Positions 1 through 6,066 of a DNA stretch of 7,703 bases are shown here, in pieces. The notes below the pieces were generated by a model. It made no database searches. It was not told where the DNA came from and worked only from the letters and a program-made list of their open reading frames with translations. The position numbers and the translations under genes were made by a program. This DNA comes from an uncultured Oscillospiraceae bacterium (GTDB lineage: Bacteria; Bacillota; Clostridia; Oscillospirales; Oscillospiraceae): assembly GCA_934511545.1 (NCBI GenBank), contig CAKSWM010000069.1:1-7703 (forward strand), given 5' to 3'. Position 1 is the first letter of the stretch, and each line of letters opens with the position of its first letter.

Positions 1-682
1 TATACTTACGCTCGACGCCGTCGAGCCAGAGCACCTGTGAAAATCCCTTCTGCTCCGCGCGCTCTCCCGCACGGAGAGAAGCGGCATAGTTGCCGCCGCA
101 CTTGGCAAAGCCGGTGCCGCCGCGAACAGCGCGCACATCCTCGTCCTCGATCATTATCTTGACGGGGTTGACGCCTTCGGCGTAATAGCTGCCGACCGGA
201 CTGGTTATGATGCAGAAAAGATAGGTGTGTGAAGCATGTACTCCGACATGCGGGTCCGTCGCAATGACGAACGGGCGGATATACAGTGAGGTGTAGGGCG
301 CGTCCGGCACCCAGTCCGCATCGATCGCAACAAGCTTTTTCAGCGCCTCGAGGAATATATCCTCCGGGATCCTCGGAATGCACAGCCTGTCCGCGGAATT
401 ATTCATACGGGCGATATTCTCTGTCGGCCGGAAAAGCTGAACGCTTCCGTCCTCCGTGCGGTATGCCTTCATGCCCTCAAATATCTCCTGTGCATAATGA
501 AAAACCATAGCGGACGGCTCGAGCTCAAACGGCCCGTAGGGTACGATGCGCGGGTCGTGCCACCCTTTTTCGGTGTCATAGTTCATAAGAAACATGTGGT
601 CTGAAAAGTATGTGCCAAAGGGTATTCCGTTAACGTCCGGTTTTGCCTTCGGTGATGTGGTTTTAGTGACGCTTATTTCCAT
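1..682 (-). CDS. ilvE: Branched-chain amino acid aminotransferase, N-terminal part (runs off window)
   Basis: This is a PLP-dependent fold-type IV aminotransferase that interconverts leucine, isoleucine and valine with their 2-oxo acids, using the glutamate/2-oxoglutarate pair, in the cytoplasm. The frame is open from the ATG at 682-680 to the window edge, giving 227 residues of an expected 340-360. Recognisable blocks are FHYAQEIFEGMKAYR (about 61-75), the RPFVIATDPHVGV stretch (136-148) and GGTGFAKCGGNYAASL (188-203), whose Lys194 is the expected Schiff-base lysine. The fragment ends in WLDGVERKY, the start of the block that leads into the conserved EEVGTMN region. These motifs fit the eukaryote-like/Bacillus-like branch of IlvE better than the E. 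coli type. The start is supported by AAAGGGG at 696-690, 7 nt upstream. The gene has its own promoter and is divergent from the PadR operon. The missing C-terminus cannot be judged. Confidence 0.93.
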   Translation of the reverse strand, partial: MEISVTKTTSPKAKPDVNGIPFGTYFSDHMFLMNYDTEKGWHDPRIVPYGPFELEPSAMVFHYAQEIFEGMKAYRTEDGSVQLFRPTENIARMNNSADRLCIPRIPEDIFLEALKKLVAIDADWVPDAPYTSLYIRPFVIATDPHVGVHASHTYLFCIITSPVGSYYAEGVNPVKIMIEDEDVRAVRGGTGFAKCGGNYAASLRAGERAEQKGFSQVLWLDGVERKY

Positions 683-714
683 GGTATTACCCCTTTCGAA
701 TAATCGATATGGTC

Positions 715-742
715 ATATTATCACAGAAAGCGCAAAAATCAA
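715..742 (-). promoter_or_regulatory. Promoter of ilvE
   Basis: On the minus strand, TTGATT (742-737) and TATAAT-like TATATT read as TAATAT (720-715) are separated by 16 bp, with a TG one base before the -10 box (extended -10). Transcription would start near 708, leaving a leader of only about 26 nt. That is too short for a T-box or leader-peptide attenuator, the usual controls of branched-chain amino acid genes. A small inverted repeat, ATATG-gt-CATAT (707-718), overlaps the -10 box and start site and could be an operator, but it may be chance in AT-rich DNA. Confidence 0.7.
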
Positions 743-812
743 GCTGTTTTCCCATTTGCTTCGCTAATTTGTAAAATCTGCATGAGTTTTCTCCGCTTCG
801 CGCGTCTTTCTA

Positions 813-841
813 TTGACAGTGATGTATATACACGCTATTAT
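813..841 (+). promoter_or_regulatory. Near-consensus sigma-A promoter of the PadR-DUF2812 operon
   Basis: A perfect -35 box TTGACA (813-818), a 17-bp spacer and TATTAT (836-841, five of six consensus bases) make this the strongest-looking promoter in the window. Transcription should start near 848, inside the long palindrome that begins at 837. A strong core promoter buried in an operator is the expected design of an autorepressed gene: high output when the repressor releases and near silence otherwise. A second small palindrome (823-832) lies in the spacer. Confidence 0.85.
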
Positions 842-874
842 TATGTCACGCGATATATCGCGTGACATAATAAT
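837..874. promoter_or_regulatory. Perfect 38-bp palindrome, probable PadR operator
   Basis: The left arm attattatgtcacgcgata (837-855) is exactly complementary to the right arm (856-874), with no loop and no mismatch; the symmetry breaks at 836/875. It covers the -10 box from its second base, the predicted transcription start and the first part of the leader. It contains ATGT and ACAT ends (843-846 and 865-868), the half-sites typical of PadR operators, but 18 bp apart rather than the usual roughly 8. The regulator encoded 22 bp downstream is the obvious ligand. The length could seat two dimers or one dimer with extended contacts. Confidence 0.8.
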
Positions 875-896
875 CTGAACGAAAGGTCGTGGCCAC

Positions 897-1205
897 ATGT
901 CCGAAAGTCAGCCCATGACCGAGGCGATGTTCTATATTCTGCTTTCGCTGCTGCACCCCGGCCACGGCTACGGCATGATGCAGCGGATAAATGAGCTGTC
1001 CGGTGGGCGGCTGAGCATCGGTCCCGGAACGCTGTACGGCGTTCTTACCCGCATGAGGAAAGAAGGCTATATCACTCTTGACGCGGAGGACGGACGGCGG
1101 AAAACATATTCGATAACCGCATCCGGCAGAAAGGCCCTGCGCGATGAATACGCGAGGCTGAAGCTGTTGGTGCGCGACGGCGCTGTTATGGAGGAAGAGC
1201 AATGA
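897..1205 (+). CDS. PadR-family transcriptional regulator (short, subfamily-2-like)
   Basis: This 102-residue winged-helix DNA-binding protein is a likely dimeric repressor. The N-terminal helices MTEAMFYILLSLLHPGHGYGM (7-27) carry the PadR hallmark GYG. IGPGTLYGVLTRMRKEGYI (41-59) is the recognition helix with the typical GTLY motif. RRKTYSITASGRKAL (67-81) forms the beta wing and the start of the last helix. After that only a short helix remains (82-102), so the protein lacks the long C-terminal dimerisation domain of classical PadR, as in the short subfamily. The start at 897 is supported by GAAAGG at 881-886. Its stop overlaps the next gene in an ATGA (1202-1205), so the two are translationally coupled. 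It most likely represses its own operon through the palindrome at 837-874. Short PadR proteins in Firmicutes often control neighbouring membrane or efflux genes; the inducing signal is unknown. Confidence 0.92.
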   Translation: MSESQPMTEAMFYILLSLLHPGHGYGMMQRINELSGGRLSIGPGTLYGVLTRMRKEGYITLDAEDGRRKTYSITASGRKALRDEYARLKLLVRDGAVMEEEQ

Positions 1206-2341
1206 ACGTGAAATACAGGCTGAATCCACAGGAATACGCCATAGGAGAATGCGAAAAACTGTATTCCGATATGGCCGCGCGCGGCTGGATCCTCGACAAA
1301 CGCGGACAATACTTCAGCCGTTTCCGCCGCGGCGAACCGGAAAAACGCATATACCGTATCGAGTTTTCCTCCCCGGCGTTTCTCGAGGACAGCGGACTGC
1401 CGGAAGAACAGACCGCACTGTATGAGGAATGCGGCTGGAAATATGTCACGGGCAGGGGCTTCGTGCACGTTTTCACGGCGCCGGAGGACAGCGGCGCGCC
1501 GGAGATATATTCCGACCCGTGCAGTCAGGCCGGCACCCTGAAAGCGCTGAGGCGCAGTTATGTTTCCTGCTGGGTCATACTCCTTCTCGCGCTTGGCTTC
1601 TGCCTGCTCATGGCCTGTGCGCTTTACGGTTCCGTGGGCGAAGCGCTTCCCCGCTGGGGCTCCGATCTCACGCTGGGCTTCTTCCGCTCAACATCACTGT
1701 TTCTGTTTTATTTTTCCTTTTTGGTGCTGGCCGTCTCAGGCCTGCTGAATTCCGCCATCCGGACGCAGATGCTTTGCAGCAGACTGAAACGCGGCATCTC
1801 TCTCGACCATTCTCCATCGCCAAAATTCAGGGTATCCGGCTTTATCCGTGCTGTTCTGTCCGCTGCCTGCCTCGTTTTTCTGCTGCTGACGGCAGTCCAG
1901 TTTCTCGGCACCCGGAAATACGACATGCCGGAGGACTCCGACGGACCATATATAACCCTCAGAGACATGGGCTTTACCGATGAACGCACCGAGAGTTTCT
2001 ATGACGGCTCGGTGAGCTCCGTTGAGGTCGCAAAGTCTTTGATATGTACATATTACAGCACGCGCGAGTTCGCGGAGGACAAATGGATGTATCAGGATAT
2101 CTATGTCCTGCGCACGCCCGGGCTCGCGGATAAGCTGGTCCGAAAGATCATGACCGACTGCACCTTTGCGGCCGGCCCGGAGGACTTTTCCCCCGTCGAT
2201 ATCGAAGGGCTTGACGGTGCGTGGCAGTGCGGGATTGAATATATCTGCGTCCGCGGCGGGACCGTGTGGTATATCACCTGTTCCGCCTTCGGCGACGAGA
2301 CCCTTTTCCCGCTCGGCGCCGTTGCCGCCTTACCGCAATAA
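1202..2341 (+). CDS. DUF2812 membrane protein, partner of the PadR regulator
   Basis: This is a 379-residue protein of unknown function. Residues about 9-95 resemble DUF2812, a cytoplasmic domain often encoded next to PadR regulators: EKLYSDMAARGWILDKRGQYF, then FRRGEPEKRIYRIEF. Three hydrophobic segments follow at about 121-143, 164-185 and 213-236. Arginines at 117-118 and the basic loop 186-212 place the N-terminus inside and the tail 237-379 outside. The tail is not recognised by eye. It holds cysteines at 282, 320, 343, 349 and 360, and ends in a beta-rich stretch, IEYICVRGGTVWYITCSAF (345-363). The start is the ATG that overlaps the padR stop by 4 nt. The topology would fit a sensor or effector of envelope stress, with the PadR protein setting its level, but nothing in the sequence proves this. 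No catalytic motif was seen. Confidence 0.85.
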   Translation: MNVKYRLNPQEYAIGECEKLYSDMAARGWILDKRGQYFSRFRRGEPEKRIYRIEFSSPAFLEDSGLPEEQTALYEECGWKYVTGRGFVHVFTAPEDSGAPEIYSDPCSQAGTLKALRRSYVSCWVILLLALGFCLLMACALYGSVGEALPRWGSDLTLGFFRSTSLFLFYFSFLVLAVSGLLNSAIRTQMLCSRLKRGISLDHSPSPKFRVSGFIRAVLSAACLVFLLLTAVQFLGTRKYDMPEDSDGPYITLRDMGFTDERTESFYDGSVSSVEVAKSLICTYYSTREFAEDKWMYQDIYVLRTPGLADKLVRKIMTDCTFAAGPEDFSPVDIEGLDGAWQCGIEYICVRGGTVWYITCSAFGDETLFPLGAVAALPQ

Positions 2342-2382
2342 TGAGCGCGGTGCTCCCCCGGCAGGGGCGCGCCGCGCTTATT
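2340..2382. terminator. Bidirectional hairpin terminator between converging genes
   Basis: The core stem pairs 2344-2353 with 2369-2378 (ten pairs, one a T-G wobble). After a single T/C mismatch (2354/2368), 2355-2358 pair with 2364-2367 around a 5-base loop. AT pairs at 2340-2342/2380-2382 and a wobble extend the base. The hairpin starts at the stop of the DUF2812 gene and ends at the stop of the minus-strand flavoprotein gene. The flanks are T-rich in each direction (TTATTTAA on plus, TCATTATT on minus) but lack a long T run, so termination may be incomplete. Confidence 0.75.
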
Positions 2383-2846
2383 TAATGCTCTTTGCCGTAC
2401 CACTCCGAGACCGTCAGCTTCCATACCGAAACTATCCCGAGAGCTTTTTCGTCAAACGACCACGGTCCCGAGCCGTAATGGTCCATGATATGCTCCAGCG
2501 CACGGATCTTTTCTTCCTGGTCTGTGACGTGGGAGATCACGCCCTTCCCTGTCACGCTCCGATACCGGAACGAATACCGGCAGGCATTGTCGCCCGTGAG
2601 CAGTTCATGCTTTGAATCCATCTCAAAGCCGGCGTGCGGGTCCGCTTTTATCAGTTCTGCCTTTCTGCCCTCCCCCGCTCCGTGGAAATACAGCTCAAGC
2701 AGGCCGTTTTCACAGCTGAACCCGAAATTGACCGGCACGATATAGACGCTTTCTCCATTCCTGAGCCCGATACGGCAGCAGTCGCAGCTTTGCAGTATAT
2801 CAAGCTTTGCACTTTCGGACGTCACTTCTCTGTCATGCCTTCTCAT
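2382..2846 (-). CDS. Pyridoxamine 5'-phosphate oxidase family protein, Nim-like flavoprotein
   Basis: This 154-residue protein has the split beta-barrel FMN-binding fold. Family features include the MRRHDREVT start, the CDCCRIGL strand (21-28) and the YIVPVNFGF strand (35-43) typical of the Nim/5-nitroimidazole-resistance-like group. YFHGAGEGRKAELI (53-66), YRSVTGKGVI (95-104), HIMDHY (119-124) and a closing beta strand ending in YGKEH complete the fold. The length is normal for the group. Members bind FMN and some reduce nitroimidazoles, but most have unknown substrates, so drug resistance should not be assumed. The ATG at 2846-2844 is preceded by GGAGGG at 2858-2853. The gene is a single unit with its own promoter, divergent from the cell-wall operon and convergent with the DUF2812 gene, so a functional link to either is not indicated. 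Confidence 0.9.
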   Translation of the reverse strand: MRRHDREVTSESAKLDILQSCDCCRIGLRNGESVYIVPVNFGFSCENGLLELYFHGAGEGRKAELIKADPHAGFEMDSKHELLTGDNACRYSFRYRSVTGKGVISHVTDQEEKIRALEHIMDHYGSGPWSFDEKALGIVSVWKLTVSEWYGKEH

Positions 2847-2875
2847 GGCAAACCCTCCGTAACAGTTTTTTTACA

Positions 2876-2904
2876 AATATAGCACACCCTCAAAGCACCG
2901 GCAA
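2876..2904 (-). promoter_or_regulatory. Promoter of the Nim-like gene
   Basis: On the minus strand, TTGCCG (2904-2899), a 17-bp spacer and TATATT (2881-2876) form a plausible sigma-A promoter. The start would fall near 2869, giving a leader of about 23 nt with an A-rich run before the ribosome binding site. Its -35 box lies only 3 bp from the -35 box of the divergent plus-strand promoter. Confidence 0.65.
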
Positions 2905-2907
2905 CGG

Positions 2908-2936
2908 TTGTTTATTCGGGCAGATTGGTGTATAAT
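2908..2936 (+). promoter_or_regulatory. Promoter of the FHA-SEDS / PBP / LtaS-like operon
   Basis: A consensus -10 box TATAAT (2931-2936) lies 17 bp from a weak -35 box TTGTTT (2908-2913; only TTG matches). Transcription should begin near 2943 and give a leader of about 29 nt before the ATG at 2972. The weak -35 and the back-to-back divergent promoter leave room for an activator or for competition between polymerases. No clear operator was found. Confidence 0.65.
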
Positions 2937-2971
2937 TGTTTTTCAAACATGTATCAGTATGGAGGTGCGGC

Positions 2972-4744
2972 ATGGAAAACATCCTTAATATCATTTTTTC
3001 CCTGTCGCGCTATGTTCTTCCGCTGCTGGCTCTCTGGGTCGTTCTTCGCTGTGCGCGCTCCATGCTGAGAGAGCGCTACGAACCGGAGACATGGGGCTAT
3101 CTCGGCCTACCGGACGGTGGGAACGCCCCTCTGCGGCATTGGGAAATACTTATCGGCCGTTCGCGCTATTCGGACGTTGTTCTCGACGACGATGACGCAG
3201 CGCGAAGCCATGCCTCGCTCATCCGCTCCGAGGACGGTCAGTGGCGGCTGTTCGATCTTGACAAGGGCGGCGTTACCCTTTACAACGGATATTCCGTCCC
3301 GCCGGAGGGCATCATTCTCCGCGACGGCGACATTTTCACGCTGGGACACACGGACCTTCGCTTTATCGACCTGACCGAGGAGGAGCGCGCGATACTCGCG
3401 CAGCGCCGCACGAAACCCGGGAGAATAATAAGGCCCGGCGCAACGCTGCTTATACTGACGGTGTTCCAGGCCATTCTGACGCTTCAGCTCGCATTTGATT
3501 CCAAGGCGGAGCATATTTATCTGATCGCCATGGCCTTCGGCGCACTTGCACTGATACAGTGGTGCTATTACCTTGTGATGCGCTCGATCCGCCGCACCGG
3601 CTTCGAGGTCGAAACGCTCGCGTTCTTTCTCTCCAGCGTCGGTTTTTCCGTGTGTGCGTCGTCCATTCCCGCCGAAATGATAAAACAGGTCATCCTCACC
3701 TGTGCAGGCGTGGCCGGCTTCATCTTTCTCGGCTGGTGGCTGCGGGATCTGCACAGAGCAAAGGCAATGCGCTGGCCCGTCGCCTGCGGCGCGCTGGTCC
3801 TGCTGGCAATAAATCTCATCTTAAGCAAGGTGACCTACGGAGCGCGCAACTGGATACAGATCGGCTCCTTCACGATACAGCCTTCCGAGTTCGTAAAGGT
3901 CGCATATATCTATGCAGGCGCCGCGACGCTCGACAGGCTTTTCATGCAGCGCAACCTGTTTCTCTATATCGCATTTTCCGCCGCGTGCGTCGGCGCGCTG
4001 GCTCTGATGGGAGATTTCGGCGCGGCTCTCATTTTCTTTGTTACGTTTCTCGTTATCTCCTTTATGCGTTCCGGCAACCTTGCCACCGTGTTTCTTGCCG
4101 TGACCGCCGCCGTGCTTGCCTGTATGCTGATGCTGACGGTCAAGCCCTATATTGCACAGCGCTTTGCGACCTGGGGACATGTCTGGGAACACGCCTATGA
4201 CGAGGGCTTCCAGCAGACACGCACGCTCTCCGCCGCCGCTTCCGGCGGCCTGTTCGGCCACGGAGCGGGAGCCGGATGGCTCAAGGGCGTCTTTGCCGCA
4301 AACACCGACCTCGTTTTCGGCATGGTCTGTGAGGAGCTCGGCTTCATCATCGCGGTGCTCTGCGTTATGGCGATCGTCGTGCTCGCCGTTTTCACCGTCA
4401 AAAACGCCTCGCAGGGGCGCAGCTCATTTTATGTTATCGCGGGATGCGCCGCCATCAGCATGATGATGGTCCAGCTTTCACTGAATGTGTTCGGCTCCGT
4501 CGATCTTCTCCCTCTTACGGGAGTCACCTTTCCCTTTGTTTCCGTCGGCGGGTCCAGCCTTCTCTCCTGCTGGATGATGCTCGCCTTTGTCAAAGCCACC
4601 GACACACGAAGAAGCGCAAGCTTCATCGTAAAGCCGCTGGAGGCATACCGCGAAGCCCCGACCGTGGAAGACGACCCAGTCACGCCCGATGATGCGGAGC
4701 CCGAGAGCGAAGAACCGTGGTATTCCGGGGAGGACGAACAATGA
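2972..4744 (+). CDS. FHA-domain SEDS glycan polymerase (FtsW/RodA/SpoVE family)
   Basis: This 590-residue membrane protein should polymerise lipid II into peptidoglycan with the PBP encoded next to it. In order: an N-terminal helix (about 7-27); a cytoplasmic FHA domain (about 57-133, with IGR at 61-63, RSHASL at 78-83 and YNG at 104-106); and a SEDS core. The core shows ARNWIQIGSF..QPSEFVK (291-309), the SGGLFGHGAG loop (424-433), NTDLVFGMVCEELGF (444-458) with Asp446 at the expected catalytic position, and PLTGVTFPFVSVGGSS (514-529). About five hydrophobic segments precede the QPSE loop, against the usual three, as in actinobacterial RodA. An acidic tail (about 560-590) ends it. The ATG at 2972 has GGAGG at 2961-2965; a TTG at 2936 is also in frame but sits in the -10 box. 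The stop overlaps the PBP start by 4 nt. It is closer to RodA than FtsW by context, but the role in elongation, division or sporulation is unproven. Confidence 0.93.
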   Translation: MENILNIIFSLSRYVLPLLALWVVLRCARSMLRERYEPETWGYLGLPDGGNAPLRHWEILIGRSRYSDVVLDDDDAARSHASLIRSEDGQWRLFDLDKGGVTLYNGYSVPPEGIILRDGDIFTLGHTDLRFIDLTEEERAILAQRRTKPGRIIRPGATLLILTVFQAILTLQLAFDSKAEHIYLIAMAFGALALIQWCYYLVMRSIRRTGFEVETLAFFLSSVGFSVCASSIPAEMIKQVILTCAGVAGFIFLGWWLRDLHRAKAMRWPVACGALVLLAINLILSKVTYGARNWIQIGSFTIQPSEFVKVAYIYAGAATLDRLFMQRNLFLYIAFSAACVGALALMGDFGAALIFFVTFLVISFMRSGNLATVFLAVTAAVLACMLMLTVKPYIAQRFATWGHVWEHAYDEGFQQTRTLSAAASGGLFGHGAGAGWLKGVFAANTDLVFGMVCEELGFIIAVLCVMAIVVLAVFTVKNASQGRSSFYVIAGCAAISMMMVQLSLNVFGSVDLLPLTGVTFPFVSVGGSSLLSCWMMLAFVKATDTRRSASFIVKPLEAYREAPTVEDDPVTPDDAEPESEEPWYSGEDEQ

Positions 4745-6057
4745 AAAAGGTCAAACGCCGCGCCGGCGCGGCTCTCCTCATCGCCTTCCTTCTGATGGCC
4801 GGACTCGGCGTTTTTGCCGCGAAGCTTTTTATTAACGGTGCCGATTGGGCAATGTTCCGCGCGGATCAGAGCATTTATACGGACGGCATTCTCGCTGTCG
4901 GCACGCTTACCGACAGGAACGGCGTCGTCCTCGCCCATGCCGGAAACGGCGTATACTATTACGCGGACGATGCGCTCACGCGAATGTCGGTCCTGCATGT
5001 TACGGGCGATTATGCCGGGAATATCGGCACAGGCGCCGTCAGCGTATTCGCCGCCGGGCTCGCTGGCTATGATCCCATAAACGGAACATACAGCGTGGAC
5101 GGAAGCGGCGGGATCGTTAAGCTAACGGTCGACACCTCTCTCTGCAAGACCGCTTACGGCGCGCTTTACGGCAGACGCGGAGCCGTGCTCGTCTCCGACT
5201 ACACGACGGGCGAGATCCTGTGTATGGTCAGTTCCCCGAGCTATGATCCCAACAGTATGCCCGATCTCAGTGATCCATCATACGACGGCGTTTTTCTCAA
5301 CCGCACGATCAGCTCCGCCTATACTCCGGGCTCCGTGTTCAAGCTGGTAACACTTGCCGCCGCGATCGAAAGTATTCCGGATCTTGCGGAACGCAGTTTC
5401 TTCTGCGGCGGCAGCGTGACCGTCGGAGGCGATACCGTAACATGCACCGGATGGCATGGCTGGCAGTCGATCGAGCAGGCGCTGGCCAATTCCTGCAACT
5501 GCGCGTTTGCGGAGCTCTCGCTGGAGCTGGGAAGCGAAAAAATCATCGGCTATGCGGAAAGCTTCGGCCTTACAGCCAGTCACGAGTTCAACGGCATCAC
5601 CGCCGTTGCGGGCAGCGTCGAACCCGCCGGGGATGGCTCATCCGATCTTGCCTGGCTCGGAATAGGACAATACACCGACCTTGTCTCCCCCTTCGGTATG
5701 CTGCGCTGCGTCTCCGCCATTGCAAACGGCGGCGTCTGCGCGGAACCGACGATCCTGCCGGGAGAAAGCTCCGGCGAAACAAGGCTCATGAACGCCTCCA
5801 CCGCATCGAAAATAGCTTCGATGATGAATTATAACGTTCAATACTCATATGGCGCCTGGCGTTTTCCGGGGCTCGACATCTCCGCCAAGTCCGGAACGGC
5901 CGAGACCGGCGATGGAGTCTCTCACGCATGGTTTGTCGGTTTTCTGAACGATAAGGATCACCCTTACGCCTTTGTAGTTGTTGTTGAAAACGGCGGCGGC
6001 GGCCTTGCTGCCGCAGGTCCCGTTGCAAATACAGTCCTTCAGGAAGCGGTTAAATAA
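4741..6057 (+). CDS. pbpA: Class B penicillin-binding protein (PbpA/PBP2-type transpeptidase)
   Basis: This 438-residue DD-transpeptidase cross-links the glycan made by the SEDS protein encoded just upstream. A single N-terminal anchor (about 9-30) follows a basic MKKVKRR start. A reduced pedestal region (about 50-130) contains GTLTDRNGVVLA. The transpeptidase domain has all three active-site motifs: S198-V-F-K201 within TPGSVFK, S251-C-N253 and K383-S-G-T386. SSPSYDPN (164-171), SHAWFVGF (394-401) and the ending VVVENGGGG-LAAAGPVA closely recall actinobacterial PbpA, which is somewhat longer (about 490 residues). No PASTA repeats are present. The start is the ATG at 4741 with GGGGAGG at 4727-4733; an in-frame GTG at 4717 lies upstream of that site and is less likely. 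The ATGA overlap with the SEDS gene implies coupled translation and roughly equal amounts of the two partners. The catalytic domain acts outside the membrane and is a beta-lactam target. Confidence 0.94.
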   Translation: MKKVKRRAGAALLIAFLLMAGLGVFAAKLFINGADWAMFRADQSIYTDGILAVGTLTDRNGVVLAHAGNGVYYYADDALTRMSVLHVTGDYAGNIGTGAVSVFAAGLAGYDPINGTYSVDGSGGIVKLTVDTSLCKTAYGALYGRRGAVLVSDYTTGEILCMVSSPSYDPNSMPDLSDPSYDGVFLNRTISSAYTPGSVFKLVTLAAAIESIPDLAERSFFCGGSVTVGGDTVTCTGWHGWQSIEQALANSCNCAFAELSLELGSEKIIGYAESFGLTASHEFNGITAVAGSVEPAGDGSSDLAWLGIGQYTDLVSPFGMLRCVSAIANGGVCAEPTILPGESSGETRLMNASTASKIASMMNYNVQYSYGAWRFPGLDISAKSGTAETGDGVSHAWFVGFLNDKDHPYAFVVVVENGGGGLAAAGPVANTVLQEAVK

Positions 6058-6066
6058 GGAGTAGCT

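Noticed and set aside
683..714. Possible T-box or attenuator leader for ilvE
   Set aside because: The promoter leaves a leader of only about 26 nt, too short for a T-box, riboswitch or leader peptide.
846..1229. Minus-strand open frame opposite the PadR gene
   Set aside because: It overlaps the PadR gene and the operator palindrome and has no recognisable domain. PadR motifs on the plus strand are unambiguous.
2382..2846. Nim-like protein as an antibiotic-resistance gene
   Set aside because: Family membership shows an FMN-binding fold only. Most such proteins have no proven role in nitroimidazole resistance, and nothing in the context adds support.
2936..2971. Upstream in-frame TTG start for the FHA-SEDS protein, adding 12 residues
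   Set aside because: The TTG begins on the last base of the -10 box, so it would not be transcribed. The ATG at 2972 has a good GGAGG site.
3107..3754. Minus-strand open frame of 215 codons
   Set aside because: It lies wholly opposite the SEDS gene, shows no family motif, and is explained by GC-rich codon use of the real gene.
3559..4200. Plus-strand open frame of 213 codons inside the SEDS gene
   Set aside because: It is arginine-rich and low-information, as expected of a shifted frame of a GC-rich membrane-protein gene.
4717..4740. Upstream in-frame GTG start for the PBP, adding 8 residues
   Set aside because: The strong GGGGAGG site at 4727-4733 lies downstream of it and correctly spaced for the ATG at 4741, which begins with the expected basic residues of a membrane anchor.
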